A DNA stretch of 64,000 nucleotides from Diplolepis rosae (taxonomy: Eukaryota > Arthropoda > Insecta > Hymenoptera > Diplolepididae). The notes beneath the pieces are model-generated. The model searched no databases and was not told the DNA's origin. It saw only the letters and a program-made list of their open reading frames with translations. The stretch covers positions 2,232,001 to 2,296,000 of the forward strand of contig JAPYXD010000737.1 of NCBI GenBank assembly GCA_030998225.1. The letters run 5' to 3'. Positions 21,982 to 32,813 of this stretch are shown here, one piece after another (the first letter of the stretch is position 1; each line of letters opens with the position of its first letter). The translations under genes were made by a program, and so were the position numbers.

Positions 21982-23768
21982 TGGTTATTAGTTGTATTGA
22001 CATTGTTAGCAAAATTTGAGATTTCAGGTTCGCAATTAACTGACACATTTGAATTTTCGTTGCTACGCCCTTGTATTTCGCTTGGCGCGTTAGCAACCAC
22101 CCGCACCTTTCGCATTCCCTCCTGTCCGCTCACGCCTTGAGATCGTGCAGACCCATAGGCGGCCGTATTCGGGGGACTAAAATTTTCGCGGCGGTGGTAT
22201 ACACCGTTTTTGACAAATCCATTGCCACTCGGTCTATTGCTATAATTATTTTCACGCCTATCATTGTGTCTATTATTATCATGGGCCTGGTTTGTGCCCA
22301 GATGGCTCGTGGGAGCATTGTGGTGCCCTTCGAAACGAGCCGCAGTATTAGAAGAAAAATTAGTATTTCTGTAATTATTCCCGACAAAACCGTGCCCATG
22401 ATTATAATTAAAATTCCTGTTTTGTTGAGCAAAATTTCCTTCCGCTCTAAAATCATTTCTATATGAATTTGGGGCAAAGTCTTCACTCCTAAAATTATTT
22501 TGATTGGAAAATTGCGTCCTTCCATATACATATGGATAGGATCTTTGACCTTGGCCCAAATTGCGGCCATTATTGCCAGAACTGGCGTTAGAAGGGCCTG
22601 CTTGATCGAATGCATCATGCAGTTCTATCAAATTTTCTAAAGTTTTAACATTTCTGATGATAATGGCCGTTCTAATATCATCATTAAAGTGCCTGGACAA
22701 CTTTGACAAATTCGTTTTCAGAGGGAGGTGGGATCAAGTCTTTTGCATTGTTGATAATTTTTATGGCGTATTCAGCTCTTGATAAATTATTATTGGGAAT
22801 GAATCTTCCAAATTGCAATTCAGAGCTAATCTGGAAGCATACATTCTCATTCCAATATTTCTTGATGAATTTTTCCCTAAAGTGTTAACATTTTCATCAT
22901 TTTGAGAGACTAGTTCCCACCATTCTCTCGCTATACCTTCTAAGCAGGCGTATGTAATATAATTAAAATCACTAGTGCTTATGTCTATAGCGCTTATGTA
23001 ACGCTCAAAATCTCTTAAAAATCGCATCGGCCTTTCACGTTTGTGCCCTGAAAATTTAGGCATCGGATATTTATTTAACCATGGTGAGACTGCCGAAGAA
23101 CTACCCTGGTTTCTCTGCAATTTACTTTCCAAAACAAACTGGTGGTCTTCCAGGTGTTTGATCCTCTTTTCGTGTACCATTTTCTTCGCGATTAAATCTC
23201 CACTTAAACAGTGGAGTTCCTCGGAAGTCTCGCCTAGTACATTTACTTTCGCCTCTACCTGCTTAATACTTTTTTCTATTTCTAATTTTTTATAATCGCA
23301 TTCGGCCCTTTGTATTTGTTCGGAGCTATCCATCCGATCGACAATTAAGCCAGTAAATTCACTAAATTTCCTCGCCGTATCATTTTTCAGATCGGATATC
23401 TTTTTAGAATTTTTCTTAACGGTGTTAATAACCTTTGCCTGATTGTTCGCAACGCTTTTAATTTTAACGCCGATAGACTTTAACTTTAATAACATTTGGT
23501 CTAGTTCGGCGATATCCTCCTCATCTGAATCTACAATTTCATCAACGTGTAACAATGAACAAAGGGATTCAGTGTCTACAGATTCACGCGACATATTTCT
23601 TTCATTTATTGATAAATCTAACGCCTCATTTTGGCCATTAGAGACATCACAATTTCCGGTCAACAGACTGGTAGTATCTCTTAATAACTCTCCCATATTG
23701 AAACTGTTAGTCATCATAGATTGAGACTGCTTAAAAGTTCTCCTATTTCCCTCGCTAGAGTTGGCCAT
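21972..23768 (-). pseudogene. gag (two single-base frame breaks)
   Basis: ATG at 23768. Residues 1-100 are acidic and low complexity. A long heptad-rich, probably coiled-coil region follows (QMLLKLKSIGVKIKSVANNQ to KRIKHLEDHQFVLESKL), then a capsid-like part (PMPKFSGHKRERPMRFLRDF, then ACLEGIAREWW). Two one-base losses, both next to T runs, near 22875 and 22700, split the frame. The C-terminal part (22709-21972) is rich in Asn, Arg, Gly and Tyr (GRNLGQGQRSYPYVYGRTQF, NRPSGNGF) and has no CCHC zinc knuckle. RNA binding may depend on this RG-rich tail. The frame ends at TAG directly after the frameshift heptamer. Confidence 0.85.
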
Positions 23769-24656
23769 TTTGGAATCAAATCAGGAAAGAAAGAACAAGA
23801 ATTTTATATTACATATATTTATATTATATTAATTTTAAATTATAAATTAAGTGATTCACTATCACGATACTCAAAAAAAAACCAAATCAAATGTTAATGG
23901 ATTGTCCTGGTTTTGAACAACTCATCCAGTGTTAACATATTTTAGAGGAATTAAATCATCACTTTGATGGCAATAAATAAAAAAACTCATAAATCAAATC
24001 AATATAATATTCTCATTCCAGAGTTCAAACGAAAAAAAAAATTTGTAATTGTTTAAAATCAATTTCAAATTTGTTTAAATAAAAAAAATTATTAATAAAA
24101 AAAAAATTTTCACATACCATTAATTATTATAATCAATTGATGGTTGCTTAAAGAAAAATTAACAATTCTTGTTTTTATCCCTCGTCAGATTTTATTTAAT
24201 CTGCAACCGAGAATTTATTTCCAAATCAAAAGAAATATAATTTCAAATAGAATATTATTTCGTATGCTTGCTCATTTAAGGTGAGACCTATTTGTCTCCT
24301 TGTTTACTGTTCAGGGCATTCACCTTCGCGCTCACTCCATGGCAACACGTGCTAGAGCACAACGTCAAACGTCAAAGTCAGCTGAGTGACGTCAAACTGA
24401 CATTTGACTGTTGACAACCCAGGAATTTGAAGGTGAATCTGTTTTCTTCACCTTTATAATATATTTTAAATTAAAATAAAATGCATGCACCCGGTGGCAA
24501 TTTATTTTGGACTTAAAACTTTGACAATTTCACCAGGAATACCAGACGAAACGCCACGATCATGCTAGAAATGACCACCCGGTATAACAAAACATATTTC
24601 ATTTACACACGAAATGATCGTATTTTCGCGAAATTTTCAAATTCAATAACCTTCGT
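23769..24656 (-). other. 5' untranslated leader of the LTR element
   Basis: About 890 bases between the primer binding site and the gag ATG, AT-rich with A runs. It may contain the major splice donor and packaging sequences. No individual signal can be assigned. Confidence 0.5.
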
Positions 24657-24674
24657 GCCCCACGTTGGGCGCCA
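24657..24674 (-). promoter_or_regulatory. Primer binding site, tRNA-Lys type
   Basis: The minus strand reads TGGCGCCCAACGTGGGGC two bases after the end of the 5' LTR. I recognise this as the 18-base sequence complementary to the 3' end of tRNA-Lys(1,2), used by several retroviruses and by Osvaldo/Ulysses-type elements. It fixes the orientation of the element. Confidence 0.9.
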
Positions 24675-24676
24675 GT

Positions 24677-26994
24677 TGAAACATTTCGACCTTTACGATC
24701 TTTAATTTATCAATTTTTAAACATTTATCAAGTTATTATTGCCCGCTTTGGTCAAAAGTTTCGCGTTTAGATTCTGATTTCAGATCTGCAATTTCCAATT
24801 ATATCAATTTCCTGAATTTTGGAAAGGCAACTTTGCCCTATTTTAGGCCAAAATTGTTTGTTTATAATCTACGTGTGGGCCACACGAAGGGTGAAAATTT
24901 CGCGAAGTGGGATTCTTGATTTTAAGAGCTAGAATACCGAAGAAACTCACTATTTTTAATTTTGGAGAGAGCGAACGTCAATTCTATAATTCCTCGTTCT
25001 CACAGTGCGTAATTTAGAGATTTCGTATCTATAATCATAGGAAAATCATAATTAACTTTTGTTTTGAATAATTTCGCGCAAACGCGCCACGAACAAAAAC
25101 ACGTTTTAATTTTGGGGAATTGTCCCTACACCTGAAAATAAAGTTCCTTTTGACCTTTTGGATCATAGAGTGGCTTTCTCTTTGCCATGGTTAATTCAAC
25201 CCACTAGTTTTCTAAATATTCCAACCCACCATTTATCTTTAATTTTAAAATCTTATTATCCACAAGCATCAGGTTGTCGGTCTCAAATTTTGGAGATTAA
25301 GAGCATGTGCTCCCGACGAGTTCATCATTTGCTTTTCCTCCCGTTAGAATCAATAAAACCGTACTAGATTCTGGTTGACTCACTGGAAGTTTAGAAGGAA
25401 AAGGGAACGCCGTGATAGTGAAGTGCCCTCAGGGCTCCGACACTACACGACGCCAAAAATATATGAGGATGGGAACTTTCTCCGAGTCTCACTTTTTGTG
25501 AGTGCACGGATACTCGCGCCCCGAGTTGACCAGAATCCAGTATTTTACTCGAGCCTGTTGATCGCTGCTTTTAATTCAAAAATAAGAAAACCCCACGCGA
25601 ATAAAAAAAAACAAACCTACAAATATTTAAAAAAAAAACGTAAAACGATCCAAAAGATCCCTAACTGCTAAGGGAGGACCGGGAAGCATAGACGACCTGG
25701 TTCTCAAAGTTGTTCACCTGATCGTGAGATGCAGGTGAGCATACTTGAGCCCGAGGTCTCGAATTAATAAATTGAATGCCCTGGTGTCGAGCCGTGCTCT
25801 CACCTTTGTGGGCAGAGCGCCTGTAATAAATTTTGTGGATCAGCAACCGAGCACGTTACCTCGGTTTTCCATCTCTCTATTAATTTCCCCCCTTAATTAA
25901 CATGCGCGCGCCTCAATTAGCGACCGCGATCGAGTCCAATTAAATCAATAAATTAAGAATTTTATGCACGATGTTTTCCCCCTTTTTACGACCGTTTTCG
26001 GGTTGGAAATCAGTATCAGGAAAAAGCTGACATTTTCGAGATCATGATGATGTTTTTCAAATTTCAAATCGTTGGATTTTTCGTCTCGTAGAGGTGTTCA
26101 AAAATTGATATGCGTTGATAAGAGAAAGCATGCCACGCGACGATGAGGAGAAAGCCTTTCCCCCATCTCACCTCCCGCTTGGCGCGTGCTATTAGCGTAG
26201 GCGCGGGCTCCCATTGGACAGCAGTGTGTGAAGGTTTGAACGTTGTTAGAAAATTCAAAATCTTCTAAGAAAGATTGAAGAGATTATTATTACATGCTGA
26301 TAATTCTCAAAAATAAAAATGAGCCTTTAAATAAAAGAAATTATCAGATGGTCACGCATTGTTTATTTGCCAATTTGGCATTTTGCTGATGATTTACCAG
26401 TCAAAATTATTTTCAGATAATCAATGCTAACCTTTTGTCATTTTCTGTTCAAATTATAACTGTACTTGTTTATTGTATTTAATATTAACCAAATTTACCA
26501 CATGACAATAATTATCTTTATTTATAATATTTGATTATTTATAATATTTCATAATGCAATGACAATTATGTTTATTTATAATTGTCGTATTTGTATAATT
26601 GTTTATTGCCATTTATTAGCAATAATTAACAAACCTATAAAAACTAAGAATAAAAAAAAATAAAAGAAATGTGAGCGAGGGACGCCCATCCAGCGATCAT
26701 GCATTATGCTGCTTGACCTGGGTGATTGGTCGTGCGGCAGCAACCACAGGTTAATGTGGCGCTCACTGGGAGTACGAACGAAAATGTCTGTGAAACCCAG
26801 ACTACCTCGTTCTCGCCGCGTTCACTTCCGGTTTGGAGGTAAATCATTAATTGCTGCTCAAATACTGGATCATACCTCGCAATTCTTTTGTGCGAGTCTC
26901 GTGAGAATCTACTTGTTCCTAAAGTGGCCTTAGTTTCGCGGATTTTACCCCCGTTTCGTCGCAAAAGGCGGATACTCGGGGCTGGGCCGTCTCA
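24677..26994 (-). repeat. 5' LTR (2318 bp)
   Basis: Nearly identical to 13197-15514. In element orientation this is the promoter-containing LTR. It contains several TATA-like and AATAAA-like sites, so promoter and R region cannot be fixed by eye. It is followed outside by the ATTA duplication and then by the foldback arm beginning GGGTCCAG. Confidence 0.95.
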
Positions 26995-27250
26995 ATTAGG
27001 GTCCAGAAAAAATGTATCTCAAAGTTTCATATTTTAAAACGTTTCGACTCAGATTGGAGTCCTCATCAGTGAGATTTTATTTATATAAAAAATAGAAAGG
27101 GGAGAACCTTAAAAAATTGCATGTGTGACGGATAAACATTGTGGTAAAAAAGATATAAATCAATTGCACGTGTGAAAATATAAAATTGGTCTAAATAACT
27201 AAATTCAACGAAATAAAAATCGTGCAAATTTGTTGCATATAAAAGTATTA
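26995..27250. repeat. Left arm segment of the giant foldback element
   Basis: Begins ATTAGGGTCCAG and runs as the reverse complement of about 30405-30660. It includes a conserved block near 27050 (CAGATTGGAGTCCTCATCAG). Confidence 0.85.
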
Positions 27251-28072
27251 GGGTATAAACTCAAACATTTTACACGTATGACGTATAAACATTATAAAAC
27301 AAACGATATAACGTGTGTGTACGCGTAAAACCTGTAAAAATGGTCTAAATAGCTGAATTCACAAAAACTGTACAGAAACAATTTTCAATCTACCCTGAGA
27401 ATGATTTTATATACAGTAAAATTGTAGAAGTTAAGAAGAATTATTACACAATAAAGAAGTGTAAAAAACTGTGATTTCATCACAATAAAATATCACCAAA
27501 CAAAAACTTAACAAAATAACAGGTCAGTTTTTGTTTGGTGGTATTTTATTGTGATGAGATCACAGTTTTTTACACTTTTTATTCCGTAATAATTCTTCTT
27601 AACTTTTACAATTTTACTGTATATAAAATCTTTCTCAGGGTAGATTGAATAGTATATTACATTACAAGGGGCGAAACAGAGCGATTGCATGAGTGTGAAG
27701 CTTGCTCTGCCCGAGTGAAACGAGGGCTGCAATCACACGAAATGCTTTCGCTGTGTTTTGTTTCGAGTAATGTATACTATTTTTCATAGCAACTCTTTTG
27801 AGAATCTGATTGGCTGTAACTGTGGAGCGGGTTGAAACAGCGACTTTCAACCCTAGGGTTGAAAATCGTAGTTTCAACCCGCTCTACAGGTACTGAATTA
27901 CGGATTTTCAAAGGAGGCGCTATGAAAAATAGTTTTCTGTACAGTTTTTGTGAATTCAGCTATTTAGACCGTTTTTACAGCTTCCACGCATACACACGCG
28001 TTGTATTGATTGTTACCATAATGTTTATCCGTCACACGTGCAATTTTTAAAGTTTCTTCCTTTATACTTTTA
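27251..28072. mobile_element. Smaller palindromic element nested in the left arm
   Basis: Absent from the corresponding place in the right arm (near 30405), so it is a later insertion. Its own ends are inverted copies: 27340-27376 against 27934-27970 (37 bases, near perfect, containing CACAAAAACTGTACAG). A second palindrome at 27385-27515 against 27525-27655 lies inside. The part at 27655-27800 is related to 58380-58560 on the other strand, so this is a dispersed family. No coding capacity. Confidence 0.7.
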
Positions 28073-28226
28073 AGGTATATTAAGTTGACCTAACCACATC
28101 GTCCAATCGAGTCCTCACCTATATCAGAATTTAGGGCTCATTTAAGGCTAATTTAATGCCATATTGCTAAATTTCATGCTCCATTATTTTTCAAAAAAAC
28201 ACGGGGTTATGATGGCTCAACGTTAA

Positions 28227-29190
28227 GGAGGTTGGGTAGTAGAATGAAAATGATTAAAAACTTTTGAAACTTTCACAATCTACTGTTTAATATTAAAGAA
28301 AAATCACGTCAAAATTTTAAAAGGATTGACAGTGCAGTTTTCGAGAAAATCGATGTCAAAATAGTCCTCTTATACATGGGATCTTATGGGAGAAAACTGA
28401 AGTCCATCAATCTCCCTTCAATATTTTTGTTAAAAATGATAAACTCATTAAAAGCTCAGTTGCAATATGAACTTTGAATAGTTCTGAATATTTTGAAACA
28501 AAAAAAATGTGCACTTACAATGTAGTTATTTAGATAATTGAACTTGAAGAAAATATATTCGTTATTTTGGGGCAAACGGTCAGCCGTCATCAAGAAGTTT
28601 GGCAACGCTGCGGTATCTGCAATATTATAACAGTAATACAGATTCACAGGATTCATTGTAAATAAACAACGTACTTATGAAACATTATATGCTTAATCAC
28701 TTTTATTTATTAGAACGCTGTACAAACAATCTCATTATAAAAAATATCAAAAATAACTTATTATAAACTGAAGAACATTTTTTCAATACTTACTGACTAA
28801 TCAATGTTCGGGTAATTATAGTGTTTAAGGTTGTATGTAAAAAAATCGATCTCTGGTAGAATTTTTAAAAAAGGAGCTGATATTTAAATAGAATAATTAT
28901 TTATATGCATACAAAAAACCAGTTCAAACAACACAACGTTGCCAAACGTCTTTCGTTATCTCAAAGAACTTCAAGTTGATAAAAATAAACTTTATTTCAC
29001 ATAAACATGAATTTGCTGGTATTTAATACTAAAACAAGATATTTACACTACACTTTATTGCACATCGATACATAAATACCGTAAAAAAATCATATAATTT
29101 TTTATCTAAGGTTGGTCACACTACTGAACGCATATATGCAAGGGCATACCCCTCTCACCGCCTGCCCCGCAAGTGATCTACCCAACCTCC
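28227..29190. mobile_element. 964-bp element with 13-bp terminal inverted repeats and TTAA duplication
   Basis: GGAGGTTGGGTAG at 28227-28239 and its exact complement at 29178-29190 are flanked by TTAA on both sides (28223-28226 and 29191-29194). It interrupts the left foldback arm, which continues on both sides. A TTAA duplication is known for piggyBac and Sola3 elements, but the terminal bases are not those of typical piggyBac. No transposase is encoded. Confidence 0.75.
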
Positions 29191-29196
29191 TTAAGC

Positions 29197-29640
29197 TGAC
29201 GTAACCACACGTTATAATAAAAATTAAACAAATTATCACCTATAACGGAATTTAGGGCTCTCTAAATATCCCATTGCTGAATTTAATGCTCCGTATTTTT
29301 CAAAAAACACAGGGTTACGCTGGCTTAACGTTAAGCTGACGTAACCACACGTTAAAATAACAATAAAACAAGTAATCATCTATACCAGAATTTAAGGCTA
29401 ATTTAGGGCTCTCTAAATACGTCATCCAAATTTTCAATTTTACTTGTTTAAACAACTAATGTTAAAAACGGCTCCTTAAAAAATTGACCGTTTAGATCGT
29501 TTTATACATGTTCCGTGTATTTCATGTTTTATTTTCTCATCTTTGTTGTGATAAAACTATTTACCAATATACTCTCAAACAAATAGAAGCAAATTAATGT
29601 GTATGGTTATACAAACAATGCTTTTACGGAAAAATAGCAG
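29197..29640. repeat. Inner part of the left foldback arm, with tandem sub-repeats
   Basis: The block around AAGCTGACGTAACCACACGTTA occurs here at 29193 and 29333, and a related block lies at 28090. The left arm therefore carries tandem units of roughly 140 bp. The right arm has the corresponding sequence near 30220-30250. Confidence 0.65.
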
Positions 29641-29929
29641 TATATTAAGTTATCACCTATAGCAGAATTTAGAGGTCATCTTTGCTTGAGTGCAGGTGGC
29701 GTGCGTGTGACCTTTAGGGGTGAATTTATTTTAGCTTTCCCCTTCCGACTATGGCATATTTTTTATTTCCGATAGGAAGAATGAGTTTCTTATTGTCTTT
29801 TGTAAACTTCAAAGTCTTTTCTAGGGATTATAGAAATCTTATTTTGGTATAAGTTCAAATGTTCAATCATTTATTTCAATACAATTAGTGAATTCAAAAA
29901 TTATTGTTTAAAATAGTAATTTTATTAAA

Positions 29930-31359
29930 AAAAACTTTTCCGTAAAGCATTGTTTGTATAACCACACATATTGATGGGCTTCTATTTTTTTGAGAGCATA
30001 TTGGTAATAGTTTTATTACAACATAGATGAGAAAATAAAACATGAAATATAAGGAACATGTATGACTGTCTTTACGAAATCGATCTAAACGGTCGATCTT
30101 ACAAGGAGAAGTTTTTAACATAAGTTGTTTAAACAAATAAAATTAAAAACTTAGATGAGATATTTAGAGGGCCCTAAATGAGCCTTAAATTCTGGGGTAG
30201 GTGATTACTTTATTAACTGTTATTTTAACGTGTGGTTACGTCAGCTTAACGTTAAGCCAGCGTAACCCCTTATTTTATTAAAAAATAACGGAGCTTTAAA
30301 TTTAGCAATATGGCATTAAATTGGCCTTGAATGAGCCCTAAATTCTGATATAGGAGAGAACTCGATTGGACGATGTGGTTACGTCAACTTAAAATACCTA
30401 TACTTTTATATGCAACAAATTTGCACGATTTTTATTTCGTTAAATTTAGTTATTTAGACCAATTTTATATTTTCACACGTGCAATTGATTTATATCTTTT
30501 TTACCACAATGTTTATCCGTCACACATGCAATTTTTTAAGGTTCTCCCCTTTCTATTTTTTAAATAAATAAAATCTCACTGATGAGGACTCCAATCTGAG
30601 TCGAAACGTTTTAAAATATGAAACTTTGAGATACATTTTTTCTGGACCCTAATACTACTAAAAACATCAACAATATTTGAATATTATTCAGGTATATATA
30701 TATTTTGGCAATACTGTAGGAGTATTAATATCGAAAATTTTTCTAAATTTTCCAGTTTTTCTTCAAAAATTTATTTATCATTTATATTTCAAAATTTCAA
30801 TATGCTTTTAAAAAATCACCAAAAAATTCATGCGAAATGTTGCCAATTGTACGATAAATAATTAATTAAATTTATGAATCCTTCTTAATTGACCCCTGAT
30901 ATTTCAATAATAGTTCCTTAAGTAGTTTATAAATATTCATATTAATTGTCAGAAGTGATCCGAAATATGTATGGTGCGAAAATCAAGAAAAAAGTGACGT
31001 AGTTTATTCTATATGTAAACAATAAAAATGCAAATTGTCAGAAATTTTCCTAGACATGTAAATTTGCCAAAATTTTTCGCAACTTTGGCAGCTTCTGACA
31101 ACCCTTTAGCTTCCACTTACCCTTCTGACAATTTTTTCCCTACTTTCTCTCATAGTCTCCAATACGTGTGCAAATTTTCAGCCATTTTCCGAAACAGTTT
31201 TTTTTGTCGAAAATTTTACAACTTTGAACGCCCGCCTACGCATTAAGCTTCCATTGCGCCTTCTGACTATTGGTGTACCGCTTTGTCGGCAGCAATCGAA
31301 CCTATTCCAGGAGGGAAATTCCATTAACCGAGGCATGTCGCTTGCTCTGTAGCCAGCTC
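29930..31359. repeat. Right arm of the giant foldback element
   Basis: Uninterrupted 1.4-kb arm. It pairs with the pieces of the left arm and shows what the left arm looked like before the three later insertions. Confidence 0.8.
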
Positions 31360-31990
31360 TTAGACTAATTCATCGAGGGCACAAAATAGTCTGAAAGCCG
31401 GTCTCTTGCACAATGGAAATAAGAAACCATTCATCCCACTTGACCGTGCGCTCGACACCAAGGAAAACTATATGACGGTGACTGGAATCTTAAAAATGAT
31501 TAAATACGACGAACATAACCGGGAAATTTGTGGCGAGCTAAATTAATACAATAAATGAATAATAATTGAAAAATTCGTCACTAATATAAATCAGGACAAC
31601 AGAGTGTCATCGCTACACCACTGGTTGATCTTGTTCGTACTTTACTTCTACCTTTACACATCAAACTATGTCTCATGAAAAATTTCGTAAAGGCACTTGA
31701 TCGAGACGGACCAAGTTTTTAGTATCTAATTTCCTACGCGAAAATTAAAGAGGGAGTTTTTGTCGGAACAGATATTAGAAACTAATGAATGGAGACAACT
31801 TCATCAAATATTCACCGGTCACAGTGCAGCAGCATGGTCATCATTCAACAGCGTCCTTCGAAACTACATAGCTTTTTAGAATGAAGGCATGCCTAGCGAT
31901 TATTTTTGGTCTATTATACGTGAAACGCACCCAAAAGATTACAAATGGCACAGTTGCACTGCAATTTATTTCGGATTTCAGGTATTTTCT
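31360..31990 (+). pseudogene. Right half of the degenerate multicopy-family gene
   Basis: From 31369 one frame reads SSRAQNSLKAGLLHNGNKKP followed by FIPLDRALDTKENY and IKYDEHNREICGEL, directly continuing the peptide that stops at 12390. After a gap, 31618-31720 reads PLVDLVRTLLLPLHIKL followed by MKNFVKALDRDGPSF, and 31745-31880 gives AKIKEGVFVGTDIRN and HSAAAWSSFNSVLRNYI. These are conserved blocks of the same family in the correct order. The middle of the protein has been lost and there are several stops. Identification rests on pattern memory of a family for which I cannot give an established name. Confidence 0.7.
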
Positions 31991-32811
31991 CAATTATAAT
32001 GATAATATTTATGTTAAAAAATTGCTAAAAATAGCTTAATCATTTATCTAAAAATCATAACCTGATAGTGAAAAACCGACTACAGATTCGTAATCAGTTC
32101 CTAAAATTACCTTAAAATAGTATATTTGTTATCAAGTGCGGAAAGGCGTATTTTAACGCAAGTTGAAATACCGTTAAATACGTTCCGCACATGATACGAA
32201 CGAGTTGTTTTGTTCGCTGTATACCGATAGTTAGCCGAGTCAGTGTCGTTTTGCGTGCGGAAAGTTGATTTTTCCGCACTAGTGCGTTAAAATCTTAAGT
32301 TTGTTTTAATTTCCCGCATACTTAAAATTTTTTCCGCAATTTCCGCATTGGAACCAATAAAAAATTTTTCTCATCAAAATCTGTCTAGCCATTATCAAGA
32401 AAACTTTTATTCTTGATTTTCTTCTCACTCCCATAACTCCTATAGAAATATTTTTTTAAATATAATATTTCGGAAAGTTAATTTCAAATCAATACCAACT
32501 CACAGTAAAAGTCCCAAAAAGATTCTGAAGCGGAGGCTAAATTCTAAATTTTTTCAGAAATTCCATAAATAGTATAATTTTCTGAATTTTTGTCAGAATT
32601 GTGTGGTTAACGAAACTGTCCTTTTTCTGGACCCTTATAAAGTATACCGAAATACTTTTTAATCTTATCATTCTTTCAAACTTATTGTGTCGATAGATAA
32701 CTACAACGGCAACAACGACTTTCAGACAGACAAAACTGAAGAAAAGCGTATTTTTAAGATTGAGATGTTTAAAAAGAGTGGACATTCATTTGAAAAGGAG
32801 AGTATTGTATC
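31991..32811. other. Intron sequence with small hairpins
   Basis: The main structure is a hairpin at 32136-32190 whose ends read GTGCGG and CCGCAC. A second short palindrome, GTGCGGAAAGTTGATTTTT followed by CCGCAC, lies at about 32254-32278. They may be the core of a small MITE. Nothing coding. Confidence 0.45.
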
Positions 32812-32813
32812 TA

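Larger units (their letters stand above)
13197..26994 (-). mobile_element. Osvaldo/Ulysses-like Ty3/gypsy LTR retrotransposon with two accessory ORFs
   Basis: Complete element of 13,798 bp lying on the minus strand: 5' LTR 24677-26994, primer binding site, gag, pol (protease, RT, RNase H, integrase), two accessory ORFs, polypurine tract, 3' LTR 13197-15514. The gene order with RNase H before integrase is Ty3/gypsy. The tRNA-Lys-type primer site and LTRs above 2 kb recall Ulysses and Osvaldo of Drosophila, which I infer to be its closest relatives. LTR near-identity means a recent insertion, yet gag and pol carry several indels and one catalytic substitution. It sits antisense to the E2-variant gene inside the left arm of a foldback element. 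Confidence 0.92.
12394..31359. mobile_element. Giant inverted-repeat (foldback-type) element, nested host of three other insertions
   Basis: The right arm (about 29930-31359) is the reverse complement of the left arm, which lies in pieces at 12394-13196, 26995-27250, 28072-28222 and 29197-29640. The central spacer is about 290 bp (29640-29930). Outer ends match (AGAGCTGGCTACAGAGCAAGC on the left, its complement at 31339-31359) and TTAGAC lies directly outside both (12388-12393, 31360-31365), probably the target-site duplication. The left arm is interrupted by an LTR retrotransposon, a smaller palindromic element and a TTAA-flanked element. It also has about 100 bp near 12760-12870 that the right arm lacks. 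No transposase gene is visible, so the element must be non-autonomous. Arm similarity looks to be around 90 percent by eye in the better parts. Confidence 0.8.

Noticed and set aside
22071..22618. Frames of 131 and 162 residues overlapping the gag tail
   Set aside because: They are other frames of the Asn/Arg/Gly-rich gag coding sequence.
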